A stretch of DNA of 64,000 bases. It comes from Owenia fusiformis (taxonomy: Eukaryota; Annelida; Polychaeta; Sabellida; Oweniidae). The DNA lies in contig CAIIXF020000011.1 in NCBI GenBank assembly GCA_903813345.2, positions 35,186,166-35,250,165 on the forward strand, read 5' to 3'. This document shows positions 37,691-51,500 of this stretch, in pieces (position 1 is the stretch's first letter; the number at the start of each line of letters is the position of its first letter). The translations under genes were made by a program, and so were the position numbers. The notes under the pieces were generated by a model. The model saw only the letters and a list, made by a program, of their open reading frames with translations, was not told the DNA's origin and did not search any database.

Positions 37691-39379
37691 CTATTGTCTT
37701 TGTTCTTTATGGAAAGTTAGTCTCCCTTGTATTTCTTATCTTTCAGATTCATCCAGTTCTTCATAACTACCATTGAACTAGTTTAGATATTCCTTTGGAC
37801 ATTTAGTTTCGTATTTACTAAAACGCTATTGAGGTATTTTGAGTATCTGTATTGTATTGTGACTTGCAAAAATTGCTTGATGTACTTATCACTAAAACTA
37901 AATGACTACTGGACTGATACACCAGATGTAAAGCAGACTAATGAACTATATTCAAAACAGTTCCTTAATTAACCTTTATATGTGATTTCGATCATTGACT
38001 TTTTCCTTAATAAACCTCAATATGTTCATTCGATCATTCACTTTGATCTAGTTCATGAAAGTGTTCGGCTCTCACGGTCTGGATTTGACTCAGTGATGAA
38101 TCGTTAATTTGAGTCAGGTTGATGGGCGTTTCTTCCCGACCTGTAACTAAGTATCATAATCGATCACACCAGGGGTTAGATTCCGCTGGAGATGTCTGGC
38201 AGAATCATCGTATCTTATTGAAATGATCACAGCATAAGAATCGTATTATGACGGAATTATGAATAGTTTTTCCAGTCTGCTTTCTTGGTTTGAAACGTTG
38301 TGTTGAAAGTGAGTTTTGAATCAAAAATTTCTAGAATTTCACATTTTATTTAACGAATAATTTACTTTTATGATGTTTCTATTTCTTAAAGATTACAATT
38401 CAATTTAAGAAGGTGCTTTGAATATTTTCAAAATCTTTTGAGGTTTTCAGAGGAAATGGAGCCAATGTAAATTTCACATTTTTGTACTTTTTGTTCAACT
38501 TTGATTTTCAAATAAAACTTATTATACTAATATTGTCCAGAACTGAAGTAATTTACGACTTCACAGAAACTCATCCCCTAAATTTCTAGAATATTAACCT
38601 TTTGCCTATCTTCAAGAGAAGTTGTTGATTGTTTTTAAGAATTCAAAGACAAATTGTTACAGACGTATATACGACCCGTATATGGTTCCTTTCTTCATAT
38701 TTGCATAAACGTGAACAAAACAGTAATCATGACAACAAATATGAGACTGATAAGACTTTAGATAAATCCTAATATATAGCTTATACTCATCGAACGGCAC
38801 GCTTTGGCTTGATTAAATACACGCTTAAGACTCGGATCAGCAACTAGAGCTTTGATTTTCCAACCTAGAATCCCCAATAAGAAAACGATAACTTTCTGAT
38901 TTAGTATAACCATGTTTATGCATGCTATATTTACATCTACATGCTACCTTCATGTCGCAATTATCTGAACGTTGGAAAATTGAGACTGAATGGTTTCATG
39001 CATGCTTACGTACGCCATCCAATTCTTATCCGGGTTCCGATGCAGCATCTGGCTGTTCAGTAATATCCATTTTCTTATGCTCTTTCTGTGTTGTATTTTC
39101 CAATTTTTCTTAGTTTTTACGTATTCTATAGATAACTTTTTTTTTATTTCAGCGTCATAATCACTTGTTCGTTAGAAAATGATGTTGTTCTTAGTTTTCA
39201 CATTTTCTTTAGTACATTATCATTAGTTGTGAGTTTGATCTGGATTCTCCAACTTCAGTTCAGTTTGTTGAACAGTTTATGTATTTTTCCTAACTGACAA
39301 CAAACAATGCCCATGTGTTGCATAATTTTTTCAGCAAAATTCTTCGAACCGTATCTATGTTTTGCATATTTAATATACG
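37691..39379. other. Intergenic, nothing recognised
   Basis: No supported feature was found. Confidence 0.45.
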
Positions 39380-40247
39380 TACACTCCCCTCCTTAAGTTT
39401 GGCAACCTTTTTTCCCCCATTGAACTAGGTGTTAAAGCCTCTTTACCTTTGAATTTTTATTTACTTAACCTGCGATGAAAATACTTATACTATTGATGGA
39501 AACGTAATTTGACTTTAATTCCAATAACTCCAAATTTTCTCAATTTTTTTCCTTAATTACAATAGGTCGAAAATTGACGATGAATTTGAGGAATTTTTGA
39601 AAATCGACATTCCCATGTTAACAAATGGGAAATAGTAGGTTTGCCGCAAGTCATATGACAGAATATCCATCCATCCGAGTCCTTGCAAAAAAAAGAGTTA
39701 GGCAGGCAAAACTTTATTTAACAAAAAATTGATATGTTTCTTCAGGTTCAACAAAGTTATAGGGCTTTAAAGTCAAAATTGTTTTTCAAAAAACCTCTCC
39801 CATTGAAATAACACAGGAGGCGAAAAATTATTTTCAAACATGACTTTGAAGCGCTGTAACGTTAATATTCATCAAATAAACTAAACACTTAGTGTTAAAA
39901 AAAGTTAGACAATTCAATTTTCTATATAAAAATATTTTTTGCTGAATCTTTTACTGAAAAGATATCCTGATTTCTGATTTGCCCCGAACCCTCCATTTCC
40001 CATTGGATTACATGGGAATGACGATTTTCAAAAATTCATCAAATTTATCATCAATTTTCGACGTATCGTAATTGAGGAAAAAATTGAGAAAATTTGGAGG
40101 TATTGGAAATAAAGTCAAGTTACGTTTCCATTGATATTATAAGTTATTTCATCGCCGGTTAAGTAAATAAAAATCCAAACGTAAAGAGGCTTTAACACGT
40201 AGTTCAATGGGGGAAAAAAGGTTGCCAAACTTACGGAGGGGAGTGTA
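39380..40247. mobile_element. Foldback element with ~250-bp inverted arms (TACACTCCC family)
   Basis: The ends are TACACTCCCCTCC and GGAGGGGAGTGTA. Arms 39380-39632 and 39993-40247 are complementary over nearly their full length, for example GTTAAAGCCTCTTTAC with GTAAAGAGGCTTTAAC, and TTACTTAACC with GGTTAAGTAA. A spacer of about 360 bp has no ORF. Shorter relatives lie at 10705-10891 and 48312-48522. Confidence 0.9.
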
Positions 40248-42048
40248 TAACAAAGCCCGGATAAATCATGATTCATCACCATGGTATCAGGATGGTGCCT
40301 GCAACATCTATGTTTTATCACTTATGTTTCCATTATCTGATATATTACCTTGTGGTATTGTTATTTTATTAGACAAAAAATGATGAAAAGCGTCACTTAT
40401 TGGAGATTAATCTGTTCATATTGGTGAGATAAGAATCTTTTTGAGTCTACTGCATTATGAACACACGTCAGGAAGAATCAGTGTAGGAAGATCGAGGATG
40501 TAACATAACATATACGATATGTCCATCAATGTAGTGATGCTTTACGTCTCTGGCTACCCCCCTCCCCCTTCATTGCACACCACCACCGGCCTCTGGGGAG
40601 GTCAGTAGTTGGAGTCACAGGGGCTTGTGGCTAGAATATCGCTAAGACGTCTGATAAAGGACTAGGAAGTTATTACAAAAAAAGCCATTTTAGACAGTGA
40701 TTACAACAATTAATTGATCAACAAAGTTTCTGTTAATGATCAGCAGATTTCTTCAAATGTTGTAGAGATGTGTACTTTCTGTACGAAATTATCGGGTGAA
40801 AATATTTAGCATTGTATAAAGAAAAGATCTCAAAGATGGTTCAGAACATTTGTAGCATAGTGTAAAAATGAGAGAAAGTAATAGTTAATGCAAGATGATT
40901 GAAATTATAAAGAGGTAGTATCATCTTAAAATCATGCATTTATATATTTTTTATTCGGATTTTTATATTAATATTAAAATTTTTGAAAAAATCATATTTA
41001 GGGTTTAAAATTTACAATTTTTGACTTTTTTAACCTCGGGATATTTCTCCCGGGGCCACATATCCAACACCTCCCAAAACATAATATTTATATATATTCA
41101 CCAGAAATTTTTTACTTTCTTGAAATCCACATTCATAAAATGTGGCATTGATTTAACGACTGAGTAAATAAGAAAAAGTTTACAGATAGCACGTCTGGAT
41201 AATAGCCAATGTATCTCGTCCATTCCTGGAAGCGAACTACGATATTATCTCCTAAACTTCATCGTATTTATAGGGAAAAAATAACATTGGGATTATTGGA
41301 TTAGCATTGGACAGATAAGATCTAAAATGCAAACAAATTGTTCTAAGAACTCAATTAACTGCTCATCATCTAGATTTCCTGTTAATGAATACAATAATTT
41401 ATCTAATCTGACCAAATATATCAGCGTAATGCTTAGAGGGAAATCCCCTATCAAATTCAAGAAAGGTCCAAAGTAAATAGTTATTCGGAGATTAACTGCC
41501 CATTGTTTCTACCAGCAGTGTCTCGGTTCTGCTATTTGGACTGTACTTTCCGAGAGAGAGAGAGAGAGAGCTGTTGGACACTGCTTGGGATATTGGAGAT
41601 TTTTCTCGGTGGCTCTCTTTGATTGTTTCTTCTTCCTCCTCGTTATGGTCTTCCCAACAACGTGCTCTGGTTACATAACCAAACATAAATTGAACATTAG
41701 ATAATGATACAATTCCACAAATAGAGCAACAAGTTCTTATATAAGCCTTAGGGTAGTATATTAACAGATTAACCGCATACACTGAATTCCATATAAAACA
41801 GTGGCTTATTAAGATCTAAACCAAATGGTGACAAGAGTATACAATATTTATAACGGAAAGCATACAAGGAAGTTTCTTCTTGACCCATTTGGGTACCCAA
41901 CACGCAGGGTCTAGTTATATAAGATCGAAGCTCTTTTCCGATTGCCCCATCCTGTCTTACTGTAGACTCTGTATGAGATCCCTTATATCACTTGACTAAT
42001 TGAAATTCTTCGTATGTATCACATTTATAATCTTCGAAATCCTCATCT
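40248..42048. other. Intergenic with a GA microsatellite
   Basis: A run of about ten GA dinucleotides lies at 41551-41570. Nothing else was recognised. Confidence 0.5.
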
Positions 42049-43981
42049 GTTAAATGGTATAGTACTTAAATAGAACACTGGCCAAAGACCCATTCTGTCA
42101 AATGATGGCATTTGATTAAATTGTGGCTTAAGACTCATATTGTGTCATTCTTTCAAATGGTGGCATTCAATTGAACAGTGGTCTATGACTCATTCTGTCA
42201 AATTGTGGTATTCAATTGAACAGTGGCCTATGACTCATTCTGTCAAATTGTGGTATTCAATTGAACAGTGGCCTATGACTCATTCTTTCAAATGGTGGCA
42301 TTCAATTGAACAGTGGCCTATGACTCATTCTGTCAAATTGTGGTATTCAATTGAACAGTGGTCTATGACTCATTCTGTCAAATGGTGGCATTCAATTGAA
42401 CAGTGGTCTATGACTCATTCTGTCAAATGGTGGCATTCAATTGAACAGTGGCCTATGACTCATTCTTTCAAATGGTGGCATTCAATTGAACAGTGGTCTA
42501 TGACTCATTCTGTCAAATGGTGGCATTCAATTGAACAGTGGTCTATGACTCATTCTGTCAAATTGTGGTATTCAATTGAACAGTGGCCTATGACTCATTC
42601 TGTCAAATGGTGGCATTCAATTGAACAGTGGCCTATGACTCATTCTTTCAAATTGTGGTATTCAATTGAACAGTGGCCTATGACTCATTCTTTCAAATGG
42701 TGGCATTCAATTGAACAGTGGCCTATGACTCATTCTGTCAAATTGTGGTATTCAATTGAACAGTGGTCTATGACTCATTCTGTCAAATTGTGGTATTCAA
42801 TTGAACAGTGGCCTATGACTCATTCTTTCAAATGGTGGCATTCAATTGAACAGTGGCCTATGACTCATTCTGTCAAATTGTGGTATTCAATTGAACAGTG
42901 GCCTATGACTCATTCTTTCAAATGGTGGCATTCAATTGAACAGTGGCCTATGACTCATTCTGTCAAATTGTGGTATTCAATTGAACAGTGGCCTATGACT
43001 CATTCTTTCAAATGGTGGCATTCAATTGAACAGTGGCCTATGACTCATTCTGTCAAATTGTGGTATTCAATTGAACAGTGGCCTATGACTCATTCTGTCA
43101 AATTGTGGTATTCAATTGAACAGTGGTCTATGACTCATTCTGTCAAATTGTGGTATTCAATTGAACAGTGGCCTATGACTCATTCTTTCAAATGGTGGCA
43201 TTCAATTGAACAGTGGCCTATGACTCATTCTGTCAAATTGTGGTATTCAATTGAACAGTGGCCTATGACTCATTCTTTCAAATGGTGGCATTCAATTGAA
43301 CAGTGGCCTATGACTCATTCTGTCAAATTGTGGTATTCAATTGAACAGTGGCCTATGACTCATTCTGTCAAATTGTGGTATTCAATTGAACAGTGGTCTA
43401 TGACTCATTCTGTCAAATTGTGGTATTCAATTGAACAGTACTGGCCTATGACTCATTCTGTCAAATTGTGGTATTCAATTGAACAGTGGCCTATGACTCA
43501 TTCTGTCAAATTGTGGTATTCAATTGAACAGTGGCCTATGACTCATTCTTTCAAATGGTGGCATTCAATTGAACAGTGGCCTATGACTCATTCTGTCAAA
43601 TTGTGGTATTCAATTGAACAGTGGCCTATGACTCATTCTGTCAAATTGTGGTATTCAATTGAACAGTGGTCTATGACTCATTCTGTCAAATTGTGGTATT
43701 CAATTGAACAGTACTGGCCTATGACTCATTCTGTCAAATTGTGGTATTCAATTGAACAGTGGCCTATGACTCATTCTGTCAAATTGTGGTATTCAATTGA
43801 ACAGTGGTCTATGACTCATTCTGTCAAATTGTGGTATTCAATTGAACAGTACTGGCCTATGACTCATTCTGTCGAATTGTGGTATTCAATTGAACAGTTG
43901 TCTATGACTCATTCTGTCAAATTGTGGTATTCAATTGAACAGTGGCCTATGACTAATATCTGTAAATGGTTGTACTTCTAA
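42049..43981 (+). repeat. 45-bp minisatellite, about 40 regular units, with an open frame throughout
   Basis: Regular units run from 42140 to about 43950, with two or so worn units before. Each unit reads MTHSVKLWYSIEQWP or a variant (V/F, LWY/WWH, P/S). Three units carry an extra TAC codon (EQYWP). The frame from 42140 to 43981 has no stop in 613 codons. The first in-frame ATG is at 42185, and upstream worn units contain stops. It has no signal peptide, splice context or known relative. The open frame is a simple consequence of a 45-bp unit without a stop, so I regard it as non-coding until transcripts show otherwise. Confidence 0.9.
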
Positions 43982-44076
43982 GTAGGTCCTCTGTCTTTGA
44001 AAGTTTACTGTCAACTGGTAAAAGTCAATTGAAATCAAAGCACAAGATAAGGTAATGCAAATAACAGTGAAACATG

Positions 44077-44679
44077 TACAGGGTGGGCCAAAAAACGCCA
44101 CTTTTTCAAAATGCTATAACTTTCTTAATTTTTGATATTAAATCATAATTTGCATACCAAATGAAACTTGAGGTTGTTATCTAGCCATGGATCATAAATT
44201 ATACACTTTTACTTGAATAAAATATGTCACCAGCGTCTCACTTAAACATGTGGTGTGCCATGAGAAATAAGCATAATTTGCAAAATGTTCTTGAACTGAT
44301 ACGGCCTGATGATCACCAAGCTAATAGCCCTGATGCAAACCCAGTGAGTATAGGGTATGGGAAGGTCTCCAGGAGATAGTATGAAGACACCCAATTTAGA
44401 AAATTGCTCAACTAAAGCTGGCAATTAAGACAGGTTGAGAAAAACTTAGCTAACATTTCATTGATACTGCAATATTATGATATATCATCAATTAGGGTGG
44501 CGGACCAATTGAACTCCCCATTTAGATCAAAGATAATCCAAGTTGAAGGACTTGTTACATTATATTATTACTTAGAACCCTTGGCACTATATAACTGCAA
44601 AATTTTGGGTATGTGGGTTGGAGAATAAAAAGGTTGTAAGGTCTTGAAAAAAGTGGCGTTTTTTTTGGCCCACCCTGTA
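44077..44679 (+). mobile_element. Mariner-like element remnant
   Basis: Inverted ends TACAGGGTGGGCCAAAAAAC and its complement on the right (GGCCCACCCTGTA) are flanked by TA. Inside, near 44310-44345, a frame reads ANSPDANPVSIGYG, recalling the NSPDLNP motif of mariner transposases. The gene has lost most of its length and contains stops, so it is non-autonomous. Confidence 0.8.
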
Positions 44680-45420
44680 TATTCGAACACCTCTCTAATC
44701 CGAGCTACTCTCAATTTAAATCACAGTTTTATTGTATGTCAAATTATTGCATTTTGATCTATAAGACCATTTCTTAGCTTTACAGAGAACAATGACTCTT
44801 TATTAAAGAGATGATGTCCCACTTGGAGAATGCGTTTTTTCTTTTCTCGCAGAAGACATTTCAACGGAATTATCCTCAAACTTGCCGGTGCCTATTCTTA
44901 CTGTTTAGAAAATTAATGGCGTCTGAGACTAGGCCGCTCGAGACTGTCCGGAGATATGGCCACTCGCCGAATTCTACTTTACAAAGGAAGAACAAGAAAA
45001 ATACACGTTTGTGAAGGTGTGCCGTGTCATTTATCATGTCGTAAACACGATATGGTATTTAACTCAAAATGCTCGGGCAGAAACTTGGCTCCTTACGACA
45101 AAGTACCATGGACAAAACCACTTTATCATAATGATGACGTCATGACACCATAATGATGACCGTGTCTGAAACATAAAACTGTATTTAGTCATGCACAATT
45201 TGTATCATTGTCGTATGAGTGCATGGCACTGATATATGATGACACATAAGATCGATATTTTAATGGGACTATATGGGATACATAACCAATGGCGAAAATG
45301 TCCAGAATCTCTAGAAATAATTTGAATTACATTTTAGCTATTAACACTATTCAAATGTTTTGACAGGAAAATCATTATTGTCCATTACATCAAACGTATG
45401 ACCCCTCTCCATTGAATCTA
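44680..45420. other. Intergenic, nothing recognised
   Basis: A CRE-like TGACGTCA lies near 45135. No gene was identified. Confidence 0.4.
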
Positions 45421-45770
45421 AGAGGGGGGAATAACCCAGTGTTCAGAGATGACCATATTTTCAATTGTAATTGCTATAGATATGACTATCGTCGCTGATT
45501 GGTCAAATGACGAAAACAAAATGGCGTTTCCAAAATTTTGTAACAAGACTTCGGATAGAATAATGTTAATTTCTACCAACATTATATACATTGTTATATC
45601 ACGTCAAGATAAAAAAGAGGTTGTAAAAAATGTGTGTTACATCGATAAAAACATCACATCAAGTGTGGTATTCAGAAACTCGATGACGAAACAAAGGAAG
45701 GTGGTAGGTAACTTGGTAAGAGAGATAATTATGTGGTCATCTCTAAGCTCCTTTTGGTTTCCCTCTTCTT
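45421..45770. mobile_element. AGAGGGGG/CCCTCTTCTT MITE, copy B
   Basis: It begins AGAGGGGGGAATAACCCAGT and ends TTTCCCTCTTCTT. It shares a TCAAGATAAA word with copy A and ATCGTCGCTGATTGGT with copy C. No clear target duplication was seen. Confidence 0.65.
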
Positions 45771-48311
45771 ATCAAACCACGTCCCTTTTATACGTAAGGC
45801 TGCACACACGGTCTTGGTGTACAAGACCATCGTAAAAAGTACACGAGACACGTAGTAAAGTTGTCCATATTTGGTGTAGGCATCACGAGAAATTATCAAT
45901 GATCTTGCCTTCTTAAGTATCTCGAAATGAATCAGCACTTCCAACACATCGCATTCCCCAACCGCGTCCCATAAATACATTTTACGGATGTAATTTCTTG
46001 AATATATGGTTCAATTAGTAACAACAAGTACGTACAACTTATTGGAGGAAATCGCCAATGGAGTTGAAGATACTGGCCAGCAAAAGATGATACATTGGAA
46101 AACCTTCCAATGTATATTAAAATTCCCGAATGAGGAATCTAGAAGTAATCCAAAAGGAACCATTCACAATGAAGTTAGCAGTTCATTTGTATTTAGGTTT
46201 TGAATATTTCCCCCTATGTGCCTCTGTCTTCCTTTTATTATACAATCACATGTTTCAAATACTTCGCCCGTTTTCTAAGGGAGGAAGGAACTCCAGTGAA
46301 TGATGACTCGCGAGTAAAGACCTAAGTTCTAAAGATGGAAATGAGTACGGAACTCAACATAAAATAGGTATAACCAGGCCACCGTGTCATTTTTTGGAAC
46401 GGTTGTAAGTCACGATGCGACAGCAGGTCATCTAAGAATTGTTTCCGATTGTTCCGAAGTCAGATTTCGTCGTTAAATATGCACCCTCGCATGTCAAGCA
46501 TTGAGAACGATAATTTGAGATACTGGGAAGACTGAGATAATGAGAAAAATCTGCTGATCATATGGATAACAAATGTCACTTTTAATTCATCAAATAACTA
46601 AATAGTTCAGTTCCCCGACCAAAATGTCCACTTTGTAACGTACATTCCCTCACTTTGCTATGAATTGTTCGATGTTATTCGGGTTCAGAAATTCTTAAAA
46701 TCTCAGCACGCAGTTCACAAGCCACGTCCTACATGTTAATATTTTATTCTTTCGGAAATTGAGTTTCTAAGGATAGTCCATGATTATTTTATGGCCAACT
46801 TACCCGGGCAACTTACTTGGCAATATATTCTTACTAGTTCAACGTCCCAATGTTCCAATGATTGGAGACAACGTCTAATTGAGTTTCGGTCTCAGTTAGG
46901 GAGAAATAAAGCCTCAATTATCGACGATATTTTGCCGTCTTGTGCCTTGTATCAATTTGGAAAAGGAGTGAAAATGAACACCTTTTTTAACAGGGAAAAT
47001 GAGGTTTGGTCTTTCAACAGCAAGTGCGACGCCATGGAAACGAGGTATCAAGCAGCTTTCGGGCCAAATTAAGGGTCATCTAGCCACGTGGTGTGCACGT
47101 GTTAGGAGCAAATCGTTCGACTTCATTGTTATATTTCATGTGAGCTTACTATAACAACACAAATATGGCACTTGTTTGTATGAATAAATGGACTTACATC
47201 GTGACAATGTCTAAGATCATAATATTCTCAAATGAATAAGTTACATCATTTAAAGGGTGTCGCATATCGTTTGGCAAATCGAACGCTCGTTTCTGGTGTT
47301 GCTCACCGTTTAGTATAAAAGGCCCAATCCCGGAATAATACTCAAGGATTCACAGGCTTGAGGTTGTGTCAACACCTCTAACCTCATCGTCACACATTCA
47401 TTAAAGGGAGATTTTTATTTTGACAAATCAATTTCACATTTATGGTGGAAGTTTCAGGATCTTGTATTTGGGTATAATAAGGAAAAATTGACATCTAAAT
47501 TTCGCCACAACGACAGCTTGGCATATGAAATATCCTCCAAATGTAACAAAGCAATTCTAATACAATGATTTATATTGGCTGTTGTACATGCAATCTTCGA
47601 ACAATCACTGTCTCAATAATGTCTTCAGAATCATTATAAACGGATGACTTTATCTCCAAGACAATTTCAATAAACTTGATTTTACAAAATTCCCCTTGTT
47701 TCTTAAAAATGGACTGATCCAGTTGACTCGCCTTGAGCCGCCATATTTTTTTATACGGGAACCTTATCGGAACTCTTTAAAAATAATTATCAAAATCCTC
47801 TTCCCTGGAAAAGGTAATATTACAAATTGTTTTTCTGTCATCGAGATATTGACCAAATAAGTACTACAGTTAACCAAAACATATAAGTATACATAAATAA
47901 TCAAATTAGTCATGAACAATCACAATCCCATGATATGAAGTAGATCTGTCATGATAAATTCAAAAATTGAAAACCTCCCTCACAATCACATTTACACTTT
48001 GGGGACGTGAGCAAATAGTGTCGTCCAATTTATGATCCAGTTGCAATCTGGCAAAGAGATCATGATAACCAATACATAAATCAAAGTGCAGCGATATATC
48101 GATAAGTGAGATTAATATCACAAACCATTTTGATGTTTTAGCAATGAAGTCAATTGCCTAAGTGCTTCAATAAAACAGCTCTTACATTGGATAAATTTGT
48201 TCTCTTCTTGTTGTTAACATTTGTCCAATCTGGATAATCATCGAAATGGGTAGCTAGTCAAATAAATCACTGGTCACTGTGTTATTGAAGTTTATAAGAA
48301 TAAAGTCAATC
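45771..48311. other. Intergenic, nothing recognised
   Basis: An open frame of 93 codons at 46791-47072 begins with ATG but has no recognisable motif. Confidence 0.4.
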
Positions 48312-48522
48312 TACACTCCCTTATATGGCAACCGGAAGTGAACTTATTGGATCACTTCTCAAAGCCTGCAGTTTATATTTGGCGATTTAAAAATTCATCA
48401 CAGTTTTCATATATTTGCGAACAATTGTAATTAAGGAAGAAAACCAAGATTCAAACATTGATAGGGTTTAAAATGGTATCCAATGAAAACTTCAGATTGC
48501 CAAAATTATTGAGGTGGGTGTA
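48312..48522. mobile_element. Small member of the TACACTCCC foldback family
   Basis: The left end is TACACTCCCTTATATGGCAA; the right end ATTGCCAAAATTATTGAGGT runs into GGGTGTA, the worn complement. The ends match those of 39380-40247, and TA sits at each edge. Confidence 0.6.
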
Positions 48523-51500
48523 ACAATTCAACGACATCGTCACACTTATACCCCTGACGAAAAAGGTTTTTCCCGGATTTTAATTTTATGAAGAATTATC
48601 GCTTTCTTTAAGACAACTGTACGATTTCTATTATGTAAAAATGTTATCATGGGAATATATTTGGTAAAACATAGGCCAGGAAATCGTGTTCATATCTACT
48701 CTTAACCAAGATTTCTATTGTTTGTAATATATCTAATTTTAAGATAAATGATTGCATTTTAACTTAAAATTCTGATAAGATATCAAATACATGTATTGAG
48801 AGTTCTATCAAGTACATGTGAATCCTTCACGTGCGCTCCAATGAATACAAGATGATCATAGATCAAACAGAAAACTAAAGTCGATATTATGATCGCGATT
48901 TAAAAATTCAGGCAAATGTTGTATCTTATAGTAATGCATATAACTTTTATATTACAGAATTAAAACAATAAACAAGCATTTTATATACATTAATATGAAT
49001 TAACAATGAAACAATAATCTTTCATTCCAGTGTGAATTTGACGTGTCTGAAAATACGAGACTGAGATGACCGCCATAAATCATATTGTTCCTTAAGAAAT
49101 AAGAAGAAATCTTGGATTGTTACAGTTGATTTAGCTAATTGCACATTCCCTCAAGCGATATTTTCCCGTGACTTACTTCAACATCAAACATCACAAGATC
49201 CAAGAATACTTCACTGTCGTATATCATTGCTTAAAAGATTAAAATCAGTTGCAATGAACAAGCCATGGGAAGAATTCACCCACGCGTATTACATGGTAAT
49301 TTTACTTAAGGTATGCAGTTTACACCGAGTACATTAATTTATATTTAATAGCTAATAGTAATTGCCGAATTTATCAATCCTGAAAAGAAAAAACGTAAGC
49401 TATTGTAATAAATTGTCCTAGTTGTAACATTAAATAGTAAAATGTAGTATTTCATCTAAAAAACAAAATTATTATCCAAGGTAATTTAATTTAAAAGAAT
49501 ATATTTAGATACAACATCACGGATTTATCCAGCACACTATGTTGTCATAGCAACAACGAAACCTGAAATAAAACCAAACAAACCGTACACATGTAACGTA
49601 AAATCAATGATATCCTTCATGGAAAAAACAGTTTTTTCTTTGTCTAAGACACTTTGAAGTCAAAGCCTATATTATTTTTTCTCTTTGCAAGATAGCATTT
49701 TACAATAAGTGGATGTTAAATAAGAGCATGGCTAATAACCATACTTATATCGTAATGATTATAATTTAAAATAGCTCATAAAAACTTTATAGATAAAATA
49801 TGTCAGGCCTTACCTCATAATTAGGCAGATCCGTTGTTACTTGCTAGTAGATAAAGTTTCTATCACATTGTCTTGTAAAACAGAAATCCATAAAATATTT
49901 TGTAATTATTTTCTCCATCTCGCGACTAAAAGCAAGTTAAATGTGTCTGTAACCCCGCCATAACGTATCAATAATACATGCATTGTATTTTCTAATGATA
50001 ACCGCTGTTTTTCCCAGTAGCAATCTCACACGGTCACGTGATCACTGAAATAACACTAGTTTTCTCCGTTATATCTTGTTAGTTTTATTATTCTTTCGAT
50101 TCAACATAGTCATTATCTTTTTTTAACTTGTTGGAGTCCCAGCCAATGTTCATCTCTCATCAGTTCAGCGCATGTAATACTTTTTTCCAGTGAATCACTT
50201 CATAGCGGCGAGTAGTTGATAAAATGTGGGTTTTAACTCCATGCGGAGAACTCGGCGAAGGGCGGTCTCACGCAGAGTCCCGAAGCAGTACGTCCCTGAA
50301 ATAATTACTGTGTCAGTACTCCATATTTCCGTCCAACAACGTATCCAATGTAATGATTATTTTATAAACTTGCCGCTACTTACGCGATCACCTATTTCAT
50401 AATTAATCATTACAACCGTTTCTTAATCAGTAGTTCAACGTGCGGTAATTATATATTTAGCGGAGTTTTGTAAGACTTGATGTTGTCTTCTAAATATGGT
50501 TCTATAATAGGACAGATCCTGATTCCCCTATGAATAAAGTGACACTTGATTAGAGTGGGGAATAGAGGAATAAGAAAGAAATAACAGTTTGCAATTCAAA
50601 ATATCGAATCCAGATACTTTAGAGCTTAGAATATGACCAGTTTGACGTACGAATTAAGATATGAGTGGACTAAGGTCAATGTTCATGAGGTTGCTCAATC
50701 ATTACTCCCGTCCTACCTTATTATGAGTATGACTCAATAGCCTGTCATTAAGAAGAGAAGAGATACAACCAAATTTGCATTATATGCATGGGCTATCACA
50801 AATTTGCTGTTTGTATTACTTATTGCTTGCCTGTCATATCTGATGGTCTCAGTCGTCAATGTCTTGATTTTAGGAGGCGTAGAACTATTAGCTATAGCTC
50901 GCTGTCTCAACCTATGCTTTACCCCAGGTTGATAAAACATAAGCATTTCTGTTACCATGGCAACGGATAGGTTATCTTATAAAACTCGTCTCTGTCCATG
51001 ACATTAGATACAATTATTGGTATTGTTTCAACAGAAAGAGATAATGCAATTACGAGATGGGTCACTAATCGCAAAATAGGCAGAACTGTGCATTTTACCA
51101 GAACGTGATTCTGTTGTCACGGGACTCTTCATTCTATGTTACCATGGAAACTGAATGCAAATAGTAAGGTCGCACACTATGAGTGTTCCTCTGACGACAA
51201 TACATGTCAATACAATGTGTTTTATAATTTTTGATTCGCGTACTCTTGGCATGTCTCCATCGTAGACATTTCATCAATGTAACACTCTTGGCCTTCCCTC
51301 CTCGTGACAGCAATTTGATAACGACCTTAGCTTGGGCTTACGCTCGCTGTCCTTATGAGTACATTTATATGAGATTCAAAACATTTGGATTGCGTATCTT
51401 ATCGTTAAGTTACGGACGATTGGTTTTTATTCACATCCAAATGTTCTTTACGTACGAATAGCATCATCTTCTGTAATCCAATAATCTATGAAAACAGCTA

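Noticed and set aside
42140-43981. 613-codon open frame as a protein gene
   Set aside because: It is produced by a stop-free 45-bp tandem unit. The nominal start is not ATG, upstream worn units contain stops, and no splice or signal features exist; it is kept as a repeat.
44242-44424. 60-codon minus-strand frame
   Set aside because: It lies inside the mariner remnant; the transposase-like motif is on the opposite (plus) strand.
45449-45835. 128-codon frame
   Set aside because: It lies mostly inside MITE copy B and has no recognisable domain.
46791-47072. 93-codon frame beginning with ATG
   Set aside because: No motif, no splice partner and no neighbouring exons; length is within chance expectation for this window.
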